Assembly (NCBI GenBank): GCA_963640685.1
Contig: CAVIAA010000019.1
Coordinates: 1-40,557 of the forward strand
Source of the DNA: SFEL01 sp963640685
Lineage (GTDB): Bacteria; Bacillota; Clostridia; Christensenellales; CAG-138
Reading direction: 5' to 3'
DNA length: 40,557 bases
Each line of letters begins with the position of its first letter. Position 1 is the stretch's first letter. The translations under genes and the position numbers were made by a program. The notes under the pieces were generated by a model. The model was not told where the DNA came from and searched no databases. It was given only the letters and a program-made list of their open reading frames with translations. Shown in pieces: positions 15,662 through 22,447 of the stretch.

Positions 15662-16102
15662 ACGGCAAAGGTGTTGCGCTTTTGGCGCAGCGGCATCTGC
15701 TGCCATGTCCTCTGTAATATCCGCGATAGGGTCGCCTGTGCACTGGATATACGCCGCGGTAAAAGGAACGCCGTTCGGGTCGGAGGGGAACACTCCCTTT
15801 GAGTGCATGGTATAATAGCCTGCAAGCCCCGCCGCCTCGATGTCCTTTAGCGAGGCATCCCGTATGCACTGGTATATCATGGTGCCGATCATCTCCCAGT
15901 GGGCGATCTCCTCGGTGCCGATATCGTTGCAGGTGGCCTTTACGCGGTTATCCGGCATTGAGAAGCGCTGGGTCAGGTAGCGGCAGCCAGCGCCCAGCTC
16001 GCTGTCCGACCCGCCGTACTGGGCCATGAGCGCCTTTGCCATCTTCGGGTTAGGCTTGGTGATGTTGACGGGGTATTCGAGCTTTTTCTGATAGATCCAC
16101 AT
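15608..16102 (-). CDS. cotJC: cotJC 5' segment (N-terminal 135 residues of spore coat Mn-catalase)
   Basis: The frame begins MWIYQKKLEYPVNITKPNP and carries the ferritin-like first half of CotJC: QYGGSDSELGAGCRYL, DIGTEEIAHWEMIGTMIYQ, GVPFTAAYIQCTGDPIADITEDMAA. The start is set by AAGGAGGG ten bases upstream, which overlaps the cotJB stop codon. True CotJC sequence ends at the core (15698); the next 30 codons to the TGA at 15608 are element sequence and match nothing in the family. Unexcised, the gene would make a protein lacking the last two helices and their metal ligands, presumably inactive. After excision it would be 202 residues, near the 189 of Bacillus CotJC. Confidence 0.93.
   Translation of the reverse strand: MWIYQKKLEYPVNITKPNPKMAKALMAQYGGSDSELGAGCRYLTQRFSMPDNRVKATCNDIGTEEIAHWEMIGTMIYQCIRDASLKDIEAAGLAGYYTMHSKGVFPSDPNGVPFTAAYIQCTGDPIADITEDMAADAAAPKAQHLCRKSRKKRRHDGSASLSAV
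15624..15661 (+). terminator. Terminator at the end of the element's cargo operon
   Basis: GAAGCGCTGCC (15624-15634) pairs with GGCGGCGCTTC (15640-15650), one G-T pair, followed by TTTCTGCTTTT. It stops plus-strand transcription before it crosses the right recombination site and runs against cotJ. Confidence 0.75.
15668..15703. other. Right recombination site of the element
   Basis: The inner arm at 15668-15691 (starting AAGGTGTTGCGC) is the inverse of the left inner arm with 21 of 24 matches. The 8-bp core TCTGCTGC lies at 15696-15703; beyond it is cotJC coding sequence. In the circle the two arms would be ten bases apart with the dyad centre on TC. Confidence 0.8.
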
Positions 16103-16118
16103 TTTTGTCTTTCCCTCC

Positions 16119-16367
16119 TTAGTCCCAGGGCCACTCACTGCATACATAGCAGCCGGTCGCCGTTTTGGAGTGGCCAAAGTTCATCAGCGGGCCGTACTGC
16201 TCCTCGTAGGACGCTATAAGCTCGCCGAGCCTCGTTGAATAATAAAGGTAGTCACTGCGGGCAGCGGAATCCGCAGGGTGTGTGTCGAGGTACAGGTTCA
16301 GCTCTACCGCCACGAATTGGTACTCGCTTATGGTCTTTAGCAGTTCGCTTTTGGTCATGTCGTCCAT
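16119..16367 (-). CDS. cotJB: Spore coat protein CotJB
   Basis: This 82-residue protein (LLKTISEYQFVAVELNLYLDTHP at residues 9-31, ending YVCSEWPWD) matches CotJB, including the conserved LNLYLDTHP and the C-terminal WPW. It is needed with CotJC for coat assembly in Bacillus. AAGGAGG sits six bases before its ATG, and its stop codon overlaps the cotJC ribosome site. It is intact. Confidence 0.95.
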   Translation of the reverse strand: MDDMTKSELLKTISEYQFVAVELNLYLDTHPADSAARSDYLYYSTRLGELIASYEEQYGPLMNFGHSKTATGCYVCSEWPWD

Positions 16368-16378
16368 TCTGAGCCTCC

Positions 16379-16624
16379 TTACATCACAAGCTCCGGGAAC
16401 AGCGTCCCGTTTCCAAGCGCCTCGCAGGGGCAGTAACCCTGAGCATAGGCCTGATCCGGAAAGTATGCGGCGGCCAGGTCGATGCTCCGGGCATATGATG
16501 CCGCAAGGCTCGTTTCGTCGTCCCAGCCGGAGCAGGGCTGGGTGCTTGCCGTGCCCGCCGCAACGAGCGTCCCGCTATCTGAGCAATAATTCTCGGCACA
16601 GCGGCAGTTGTTGTTAAAATTCAC
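16379..16624 (-). CDS. cotJA: Spore coat-associated protein CotJA
   Basis: An 81-residue protein with a Cys-rich N-terminus (NNNCRCAENYCSD) and the CotJA core AAAYFPDQAYAQGYCPCEALGNGTLFPELVM; the GTxFPEL ending is typical. It starts with GTG, seven bases after AAGGAGG. It is the first gene of cotJABC. Upstream, on the minus strand, GCATATT (16684-16690) resembles a sigma-E -35 box and CCTGCAAT (16659-16666) a weak -10, but the 17-base spacing is longer than usual for sigma-E, so the promoter is not assigned. Confidence 0.88.
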   Translation of the reverse strand: MNFNNNCRCAENYCSDSGTLVAAGTASTQPCSGWDDETSLAASYARSIDLAAAYFPDQAYAQGYCPCEALGNGTLFPELVM

Positions 16625-16711
16625 GATTTTGCCTCCTTAGCGCCCTGTCTGTGGAGTTATTGCAGGGCATTTATATATGGCATAATATGCGTGAAGGCAC
16701 AGTGTAGGTTA

Positions 16712-16743
16712 CAACAAAAGCGGCAGCGCCTCTGCGCTGCCGC
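16712..16743 (-). terminator. Terminator of the aromatic ABC transporter operon
   Basis: GCGGCAGCGC and GCGCTGCCGC form a perfect 10-bp stem (16720-16729 with 16734-16743), followed on the minus strand by TTTTGTTG. It separates the transporter from cotJABC. Confidence 0.9.
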
Positions 16744-16761
16744 TATCGGTCATCATCGCTT

Positions 16762-17556
16762 TTAGGAAAGCAGTATACGGTCGGACTCGACCTGCCGGCC
16801 TGCGACCTCGGCAAACTTATCCATCAGGTCGTGCTTGGTCAGCCTGCTCTTTTCCTCGCCCTCAACGTCGAGTATTATGTTTCCCTCGTTCATCATTATA
16901 AGGCGGGTGCCGTGGTTTATCGCGTCCTTCATGTTGTGCGTTATCATGAGCGCGGTCAACCCGTTTTCGCGGATTATGCTGTCGGATATATCCAGCACCT
17001 TCTTCGCCGTCGTGGGGTCGAGCGCCGCCGTGTGTTCATCCAGCAGCAGCAGCTTTGGCTTTTGAAGCGACGCCATGAGCAGCGTAAGCGCCTGCCGCTG
17101 CCCGCCGGAGAGTAGGCCGACCTTTGCGGTCATCCTGTCCTCAAGTCCAAGCCCGAGGCTGTGCAGCCTCTCGCGGTACTCCTCCCTCTCCGCACTTGAA
17201 ACATACCAGCGGAGCCCGCGGCTCTTTCCGCGCCTTGCTGCGAGCGCAAGGTTCTCCTCTATCATCATGTCCGGCGCAGTACCCATCATCGGGTCCTGAA
17301 ATACCCTACCGATGTAGGCTGCACGCTTATGCTCGCACTGACCGGTGACATTCACACCGTCTATGGTTATGGAGCCGCTGTCGACCGGCCACACGCCGGC
17401 TATTGCGTTTAGCATGGTCGACTTGCCCGCGCCGTTTCCGCCTATTACGGTAACGAAATCGCCCGGCTTAAGCGAAAGGGAAAGGTTTTGCAGCGCCTTC
17501 TTCTCGTTTATGGTTCCGGGATTGAAGGTCTTGCATACGTTATTGAGCTTCAGCAT
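16762..17556 (-). CDS. ABC importer ATPase, aromatic amino acid-type system
   Basis: A 264-residue ATPase with Walker A GGNGAGKST, Q-loop VFQDPMMGTAPDM, signature LLSGGQRQALTLLMA, Walker B LLLLDEHTAALDP and switch ITHNM. The QDPMMGTAPDMMIEENLALA phrase is typical of the ATPases paired with PF04392-type binding proteins. The start at MLKLNNVCK was chosen because of AAAGGGG upstream; the longer frame runs into the permease gene. Last gene of a three-gene operon, 20 bases after the permease. Confidence 0.9.
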   Translation of the reverse strand: MLKLNNVCKTFNPGTINEKKALQNLSLSLKPGDFVTVIGGNGAGKSTMLNAIAGVWPVDSGSITIDGVNVTGQCEHKRAAYIGRVFQDPMMGTAPDMMIEENLALAARRGKSRGLRWYVSSAEREEYRERLHSLGLGLEDRMTAKVGLLSGGQRQALTLLMASLQKPKLLLLDEHTAALDPTTAKKVLDISDSIIRENGLTALMITHNMKDAINHGTRLIMMNEGNIILDVEGEEKSRLTKHDLMDKFAEVAGRQVESDRILLS

Positions 17557-17576
17557 AGTATCTTTCCCCTTTCTTT

Positions 17577-18539
17577 TTATGCCTTTTTGTTTTCCTGAAG
17601 GCTGCGCTTGCCCGCAAGGCCGAAGGAGCTCTTGCGCTGCGATTGCATATGCGGCACTGCGAGGAACGCCGCAACTATGACCGCCGTGAACAGCTTGAGG
17701 TCGTTGGGGTCCAGCTTGCACCAGAGAATGACTATCATAACCATGTAGTACACTATGCCGCCGATTATCACGAACAGCAGATCCATATAGAACTCCCTGC
17801 CCTTGCGGAACAGTGCGGTGCAGAGCACCTCACCTATGATTATCGCCGCAAGGCCGATAACTATGGAGCCGCGACCCATGTTTACATCGGCAAAGCCCTG
17901 ATACTGAGCCATAAGGCTGCCGGAAAGCGCAACGAGACCGTTTGAGAGCGCAAGGCCAATGAGCTTCATGTTGCCGGTGTTTATGCCCTGAGCCCTGCTC
18001 ATATTGGGATTGGAGCCGGTCGCACGGATAGCCGCGCCCTCCTCGGTTCCGAAGAACCAGTACATCACGGCAACTATCAGCACGGCGACTATCCCGCCGG
18101 TGAGTATCGCCTTTGGAACGTTCCTCATGGATATGAACAGCTCAAACGCATCAGGGTTTGCCGAGCGGTTGGCCGACATACCCATTATTCTAAGGTTTAT
18201 GGAATACAGGGCAAACTGCGTAAGTATTCCTGAGAGTATCGCGGGGATGCCAAGGCGGGTATGCAGCACGCCGGTGCAAAGCCCGGCTGCAGCGCCGGCA
18301 AGGGTCGCGGCGATTATCGCCGCCCAAGCGGGGCAGCCTGCGGTAATCAGCATTATGGCAACGGCTCCGCCTGTGGCGAAGGTGCCGTCCACCGTAAGGT
18401 CAGCGATATCCAGCAGCCTAAACGTGATATAAAGGCCAAGAGCCATTATTCCCCAAATTATTCCCTGGGCAATACCGCCCGGCATTCTGGATATAAGGTT
18501 GGCGACACTGGGAAGCCCCAAACAAACCGCTGCATTCAT
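17577..18539 (-). CDS. ABC importer permease, aromatic amino acid-type system
   Basis: This 320-residue membrane protein has eight or more hydrophobic segments and the conserved opening GIIWGIMALGLYITFRLLDIADLTVDGTFATGG, split here for length, typical of branched-chain-type (BPD_transp_2) permeases of this three-gene system. The C-terminal 25 residues are basic and cytoplasmic. AGGAG lies eight bases before the ATG. It stands between the binding protein and the ATPase. Confidence 0.9.
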   Translation of the reverse strand: MNAAVCLGLPSVANLISRMPGGIAQGIIWGIMALGLYITFRLLDIADLTVDGTFATGGAVAIMLITAGCPAWAAIIAATLAGAAAGLCTGVLHTRLGIPAILSGILTQFALYSINLRIMGMSANRSANPDAFELFISMRNVPKAILTGGIVAVLIVAVMYWFFGTEEGAAIRATGSNPNMSRAQGINTGNMKLIGLALSNGLVALSGSLMAQYQGFADVNMGRGSIVIGLAAIIIGEVLCTALFRKGREFYMDLLFVIIGGIVYYMVMIVILWCKLDPNDLKLFTAVIVAAFLAVPHMQSQRKSSFGLAGKRSLQENKKA

Positions 18540-18583
18540 CTCAATTTCTCCTGTTCCTGTGTTTGCTTTGTCCGTGCTGTGCT

Positions 18584-19603
18584 TTAGTCCTCAATGGCCT
18601 CATAGCCCTCGGGGATAGTAACATTCAGCTTTTCTGCAATGGTCTTGTTGTACTTCTTTACAGAACCCTGGAAGTACTCCACCGGCATCTCGGATATATC
18701 GCTCTCGCCCCTGAGTATGCGAACGGCCATTTCGCCGGTGGTGCGGCCAAGCTCGTAGTAGTCGATGGAAAGGGTGGCCACGCCGCAGCCCTTGCAGATG
18801 CCCTCTTCGCCCGCGATTATAGGAACGCCGGCGGGAACGGTAACGGCCGCGATAGCCTCGGTGCAGGAGGCGGCGGTGTTGTCGGTAGGTATGTAGATGA
18901 CGTCGCTCTCAGCGGCAGCGCTCGTTGCAACGGTGGATACATCATTGGAATCCGCGAAGGTGAAGATGTTTACGGTAAGGCCGTCCTTTTCAAGGCATTC
19001 CTTAACGACATTTGCCTGATATACCGAGTTGGCCTCGCCGGAGCAGTAAAGTATGCCTACGGTCTTTGCCTCGGGGAACAGCTCCTTTACCATAGCCGCC
19101 TGCTGATCAAGAGGCGCAAGGTCGGAGGTGCCGGATACGTTGCCGCCCGGGGTGCCGTTGAAGTCGTCTATATTCAGCGCAACGCCGTACTCTGTAACCG
19201 AGGTGCCGAGGATAGGTATGGTATTTGTAGCGGCTACCGCTGCCTGAAGGGCGGGGGTAGCGTTTGCCATGATAAGGTCGACACCGGAGGATACGAAGCC
19301 GTTTACTATCGTAGCGCAGGTCGGTATGTCGTTGGAGGCGTTGCCCTCCTCAATGGTCACGCTGTCGCCGAAGGTCTCGGTAAGTACGTCCTTGAAGCCC
19401 TGAGTCGCAGAGTCAAGCGCGGGGTGCTGAACGAGCTGGCATATGCCTACCGTAAAGCTACCCGAGGCAACGCCGGTGGTTTCTGCGGAGCTGGCTTCTG
19501 CAGAGCTGCTCGCAGCCTGTTCCTCTGTCGTTGCGGAGCTGCAGGCGGTAAGGCCGCCGAGCAGCAGCATTGCTGCCATCAAAATTGCAAGTGTCTTTTT
19601 CAT
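18584..19603 (-). CDS. ABC importer substrate-binding lipoprotein (PF04392 type), probable Tyr/aromatic
   Basis: A 339-residue lipoprotein: signal MKKTLAILMAAMLLLGG with lipobox LTAC, a Ser/Ala-rich spacer, then the ABC_sub_bind fold (VGICQLVQHPALDSATQGFKD, IVNGFVSSGVDLIMANATPALQAA, GILYCSGEANSVYQ). The family includes Trp and Tyr importers. Its start has CAGGAGG ten bases upstream. Specificity here is suggested by the leader RNA, which encodes a peptide with six Tyr codons and one Phe codon in a run of seven before an attenuator. First structural gene of the operon. Confidence 0.9.
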   Translation of the reverse strand: MKKTLAILMAAMLLLGGLTACSSATTEEQAASSSAEASSAETTGVASGSFTVGICQLVQHPALDSATQGFKDVLTETFGDSVTIEEGNASNDIPTCATIVNGFVSSGVDLIMANATPALQAAVAATNTIPILGTSVTEYGVALNIDDFNGTPGGNVSGTSDLAPLDQQAAMVKELFPEAKTVGILYCSGEANSVYQANVVKECLEKDGLTVNIFTFADSNDVSTVATSAAAESDVIYIPTDNTAASCTEAIAAVTVPAGVPIIAGEEGICKGCGVATLSIDYYELGRTTGEMAVRILRGESDISEMPVEYFQGSVKKYNKTIAEKLNVTIPEGYEAIED

Positions 19604-19629
19604 TGTCTCTTTCCTCCTGAAAAAATTTT

Positions 19630-19664
19630 TAAAATAAAAACCGCACAAGCGGTTGCTCATGCGG
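19630..19664 (-). terminator. Attenuator terminator of the transporter operon
   Basis: On the minus strand CCGCATGAGC (19664-19655), loop AACC, GCTTGTGCGG (19650-19641), two G-U pairs, then TTTTTATTTT. It lies between the leader peptide and the binding-protein gene. Its 5' arm plus loop can instead pair with leader bases 19723-19710 (GGTTGTTTGTGCTG), 13 of 14 positions, forming an antiterminator. Confidence 0.88.
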
Positions 19665-19690
19665 CTTATTCTCATCGTAAGCTCAATTCA

Positions 19691-19789
19691 TCATTTCGCC
19701 CTCGATGCACAGCACAAACAACCATTACTTCTTGCGTAAAAGTAATAGTAATAGTAGCTGGCAAACTCGATGCTGGCGAACTTCGTCAT
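19691..19789 (-). CDS. Tyrosine-rich leader peptide (32 aa) of the attenuator
   Basis: The minus-strand ATG at 19789 has AAAGGAAG upstream. Residues 1-11 read MTKFASIEFAS, then YYYYYFY (residues 12-18), then ARSNGCLCCASRAK and a TGA. The seven codons TAC TAT TAC TAT TAC TTT TAC are the sensing run. The codons for residues 23-27 form the antiterminator strand, explaining the otherwise odd CLCC. A ribosome stalled in the Tyr run leaves this strand free; a ribosome reaching the stop covers it. The start is 25-30 bases after the predicted transcription start. This classical design is uncommon in Firmicutes, which mostly use T-boxes. Confidence 0.85.
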   Translation of the reverse strand: MTKFASIEFASYYYYYFYARSNGCLCCASRAK

Positions 19790-19821
19790 CTTCTTACGCT
19801 TCCTTTCTCAAAACTGGGTAC

Positions 19822-19850
19822 ATTCTACTCCCGCGCTGCCGTCATGTCAA
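19822..19850 (-). promoter_or_regulatory. Promoter of the leader-attenuator transporter operon
   Basis: On the minus strand TTGACA (19850-19845), 17 bases, TAGAAT (19827-19822). Transcription should begin near 19815, giving a leader of about 210 bases before the binding-protein start. The 384-base gap between that gene and pepT is filled by this leader and a weak divergent promoter (TTGACT 19923-19928, TACCCT 19946-19951) for pepT. Confidence 0.75.
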
Positions 19851-19987
19851 TACCTTTTTTGAAAAATAATATATTTTTTGTTTTTATGCAGCTTTCTTAT
19901 GCCCTATGCACTTTCCGAAAGGTTGACTTTGCCCCTCAAATACGCTACCCTTTGAGTTAAAGAAGACACCGTATTTCGGAGGATATA

Positions 19988-21193
19988 ATGACCACAAAGG
20001 AACGCTTCCTCAAATATGTAAAATACTACACCACATCGGACGAGGGCAGCGGCGCTGCCCCTTCGAGCGAGCGGCAGAAGGCGCTCATCGACGAGCTTGC
20101 AGACGAAATGCGCAGCCTCGGCCTTGCCGATATACACACCGATGCGAACTATAACGTATACGGTACTCTGCCGGCAAACGCAAAGGGTGCGCCGTCTATT
20201 GCCCTTATCGCCCACGTTGACACCGCACCAGATGCGCCGGGCGAGGGCGTTTCACCCCGCGTTCTGCTCTGCCCGGAGGGAGAATTTAAGCTCGCCTCCG
20301 GCGCCGTTATGAACGAGGCGCTCTGCCCCGGCATATCCGCCTTTGCCGGCAGGGAAATTATCGTTACCGATGGCACAACGCTGCTCGGCGCAGACGACAA
20401 GGCCGGTATAGCCGAGATAATGTCCGCAATAGAGCGGCTCATTCGGGAAAATATACCGCACGGCGAGGTAAAGGTGATATTCACCACGGACGAGGAGATA
20501 GGCCGCGGCGCGGACGGCATAAACGTATCCACCTTGGGCTGCAGCTTTGGTTATACCGTGGACGGCGGCCCCATCGGCGAGATAGAATACGAGAATTTCA
20601 ACGCCGCCTCCGCCGTGCTCATCGTAAACGGAGTCGGCGTGCATCCGGGTGAAGCAAAGGACATAATGATAAACGCGCTGGGCGTCGGCATCGAGTTTCA
20701 CAATATGCTGCCGCCGCTGGAGGTTCCGGAGCGCACCTGCGGCTATCAGGGCTTCTTTCACCTGCACGACATACAGGGCAGCGTTACGCATGCCGAGCTG
20801 AGCTATATAATCCGCGACCACGACGAAAAGAGCTTTGCGGCGCGCAAGGCGCTCTTTGTTTCCCTCGCCGCCGAGATAAACCGGCGCTACGGCGAGGGCA
20901 CGGCAACCGCTGCCGTAACCGACAGCTACTACAACATGAAAGAAAAGATCCAACCGCACATGGTGCTTATTGACAAGGCCAAGGCCGCCTTTGAAAAAAA
21001 CGGAATACCCGCACGGACGGTGCCCATCCGCGGCGGAACGGACGGAGCAAGGCTCTCCTGGGAGGGTATGCCATGCCCAAACCTGCCGACCGGTGGGCAC
21101 AACTACCACGGCATACGCGAATGGATACCTACAAGCAGCCTCGAGGAGATGACGCAGGTGCTGGTTGACCTCGTTGTGAGCTTTGTTGAATAA
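19988..21193 (+). CDS. pepT: Tripeptide aminopeptidase PepT
   Basis: A 401-residue M20-family zinc peptidase that removes the N-terminal residue of tripeptides in the cytoplasm. Metal and catalytic motifs are IAHVDTAPDAPG (H and D of HxD), TTLLGADDKAGIAEI (bridging Asp) and TTDEEIGRGADGINV (Glu pair). The dimerisation domain has GVGVHPGEAKDIMINA, and the end has RGGTDGARLSWEGMPCPNLPTGGHNYHG. Length equals that of the family. The ribosome site GGAGG is six bases from ATG. It is monocistronic, with a terminator after it. Confidence 0.96.
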   Translation: MTTKERFLKYVKYYTTSDEGSGAAPSSERQKALIDELADEMRSLGLADIHTDANYNVYGTLPANAKGAPSIALIAHVDTAPDAPGEGVSPRVLLCPEGEFKLASGAVMNEALCPGISAFAGREIIVTDGTTLLGADDKAGIAEIMSAIERLIRENIPHGEVKVIFTTDEEIGRGADGINVSTLGCSFGYTVDGGPIGEIEYENFNAASAVLIVNGVGVHPGEAKDIMINALGVGIEFHNMLPPLEVPERTCGYQGFFHLHDIQGSVTHAELSYIIRDHDEKSFAARKALFVSLAAEINRRYGEGTATAAVTDSYYNMKEKIQPHMVLIDKAKAAFEKNGIPARTVPIRGGTDGARLSWEGMPCPNLPTGGHNYHGIREWIPTSSLEEMTQVLVDLVVSFVE

Positions 21194-21208
21194 ATATGCA
21201 CATTCAAT

Positions 21209-21239
21209 CGGGGGGCTGAAAGCGAGCCCCCGTTTTTTT
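21209..21239 (+). terminator. pepT terminator
   Basis: GGGGGCT (21211-21217) pairs with AGCCCCC (21225-21231), followed by GTTTTTTT on the plus strand. Confidence 0.88.
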
Positions 21240-21623
21240 CTATTCCGCAACGTCTATCCTCGCAGTTCCTCTGGCCGAGTTAACGGTGCCCTGACCGGTT
21301 ATGGTACAATTCCCGCGAACCGTATATTGATAATCCGGCCCCGAAGTTACGCAGGTGCGCGCCGACCTTACGCATGTGCCGTTTATCCATATCCCGCCCT
21401 TGGCCGCCATGGTTATCATCCTAGGCGAAACCTTGGTATGCAGCGTTATTTTAGTATTATCATCCACCGTATACTCCCCCGGCTGGGTAATTACGCTGCC
21501 GTTTATTACGACATATCTCGCGCCGTATGTGCTGGAGCTGTTAAAGCTGCCCGCAAGGGTAACGACGAACTGCCGCTCCTTTGCCATAAGCCTGCGCCGC
21601 TGTGCAAATTGCCTGTGTATCAT
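21240..21623 (-). CDS. Hypothetical small beta-rich protein (127 aa)
   Basis: The start MIHRQFAQRRRLMAKERQF is preceded by TTGGAGGATAGC. After a basic N-terminus the chain alternates short beta-type stretches rich in Thr, Gly and Val (VVINGSVITQPGEYTVDDNTKITLHTKV is typical), with two Cys (NGTCVRSARTCV). No signal peptide and no family I recognise. It converges on pepT and lies 81 bases downstream of the terminator of the PAP2-like gene, so it is transcribed alone. Confidence 0.6.
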   Translation of the reverse strand: MIHRQFAQRRRLMAKERQFVVTLAGSFNSSSTYGARYVVINGSVITQPGEYTVDDNTKITLHTKVSPRMITMAAKGGIWINGTCVRSARTCVTSGPDYQYTVRGNCTITGQGTVNSARGTARIDVAE

Positions 21624-21703
21624 GCTATCCTCCAAGCTTGATTTATTTGAACCTGTCGTTCTGCTTGGATGATATATCCGGCCGAAGAGCTGCGCAACAG
21701 CAA

Positions 21704-21734
21704 CAAAAAAGGGAATACCGTTTAGGGTATCCCC
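21704..21734 (-). terminator. Terminator of the PAP2-like gene
   Basis: On the minus strand GGGGATACC (21734-21726) pairs with GGTATTCCC (21719-21711), followed by TTTTTTG. Confidence 0.88.
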
Positions 21735-21763
21735 TGCGCGCATATTGCCTTTTCGGCGCTTTT

Positions 21764-22225
21764 TCAGTGCAAAAGCAGCCCTGTTATGATGCCTATTGCA
21801 GAGCCGACCGCGACCTGAAACGGCGTATGACCGACCAGCTCCTTCAGCTCCTGCTCCGGCAGCTGTATGCTGCCGTCCTTCGCCCTGAGGAAGCGGGTGA
21901 TGGAATTGAGTATCTCCGCCTGCCGCCCCGTTTCAAGGCGAACGCCCCTTGCATCGTGTATGACGACAACGGCAAAGAGAAACGCTATCGCGAGCTCAAA
22001 CGAATCCGGGCCGTAATTAAACCCCGTTGACACGAGAAAGGCGCACACCGTTGCCGAGTGCGAGCTCGGCATCCCGCCGCTGCCCCAGAGTCTCTCCGCC
22101 TTCCACTCCCGATTCACAAGGTAGTTTATGATGGTCTTTAATATCTGCGCCGCAGCCCAGGCCACAACGGCGCTCACGAGCGGGCGGTTCTGCAAAAGAC
22201 CCGCCAAGAATCCTCCAAAGGTCAT
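21764..22225 (-). CDS. Divergent PAP2-family (DUF212/YuiD-like) membrane protein
   Basis: A 153-residue membrane protein with four or so hydrophobic segments. It contains the family's GMPSSHSATVCAF motif (about residues 51-63) and VVIHDARGVRLETGRQAEILN, the marks of the divergent acid-phosphatase group. The start MTFGGFLAGLLQN was preferred because GGGG lies about 11 bases upstream; a longer form starting nine or more residues earlier is possible. The phosphatase substrate is unknown. It is divergent from the serine-palmitoyltransferase-like gene. Confidence 0.88.
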   Translation of the reverse strand: MTFGGFLAGLLQNRPLVSAVVAWAAAQILKTIINYLVNREWKAERLWGSGGMPSSHSATVCAFLVSTGFNYGPDSFELAIAFLFAVVVIHDARGVRLETGRQAEILNSITRFLRAKDGSIQLPEQELKELVGHTPFQVAVGSAIGIITGLLLH

Positions 22226-22359
22226 GTCGTTAAATTCCCCTTTCCTGCTGTTTAGCATAGCAAAATAGATCATTCGGCGCAAGTATTCAATTTGAACTTG
22301 GCGTCCTTTAATATTCCGTTAATTATTTCTTGTTTTGCGCGATAAGTATGTATATTCGC

Positions 22360-22411
22360 TTGACTAAACGCCGGAGCAAGATTAAAATACTTTAATAATT
22401 GAATCATTCAA
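22360..22411 (+). promoter_or_regulatory. Promoter with perfect dyad before the acyltransferase-SDR pair
   Basis: TTGACT (22360-22365), 17 bases, TAAAAT (22383-22388). The dyad TTGAAT C ATTCAA (22399-22411) lies across the expected transcription start, the place for a repressor. Another inverted pair, TTCAA T TTGAA, lies upstream near 22286-22297. The cognate regulator is not in the window. Confidence 0.6.
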
Positions 22412-22447
22412 ATATTTTAATTAAATTGTATCACAGGAGGATGCAGC

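Larger units (their letters stand above)
4937..15695. mobile_element. 10.76-kb serine-recombinase element interrupting cotJC (skin-like)
   Basis: The direct repeat TCTGCTGC occurs at 4937-4944 and 15696-15703 and marks the two ends. It separates the 3' and 5' pieces of cotJC, which are in the same codon phase. A large serine recombinase gene ends 23 bases from the left repeat. Joining the internal ends produces two 24-bp inverted arms with 21 matches around a 10-bp centre, as expected for an attP of this enzyme class. The centre of symmetry falls on the TC at the edge of the shared 8-mer, a plausible crossover dinucleotide. The cargo comprises eleven genes on the plus strand, with codon use like that of the host, so it looks long resident. 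Excision during sporulation is inferred by analogy with the sigK skin and related elements. Confidence 0.9.

Noticed and set aside
15608..16177. cotJC as a simple decayed pseudogene
   Set aside because: Both halves keep every conserved motif, have no internal stops, and rejoin in frame at a shared core beside a recombinase gene. Decay would not preserve this.
16659..16690. A sigma-E promoter for cotJABC (GCATATT ... CCTGCAAT)
   Set aside because: The -35 resemblance is good, but the spacing of 17 bases exceeds the usual 13-15 and the -10 matches only 6 of 8; not strong enough to list.
18563..19960. A 465-residue plus-strand frame
   Set aside because: It lies antisense to the binding-protein gene and its leader; no ribosome site, and its composition (Gly/Tyr/Val-rich) is typical of a shadow frame.
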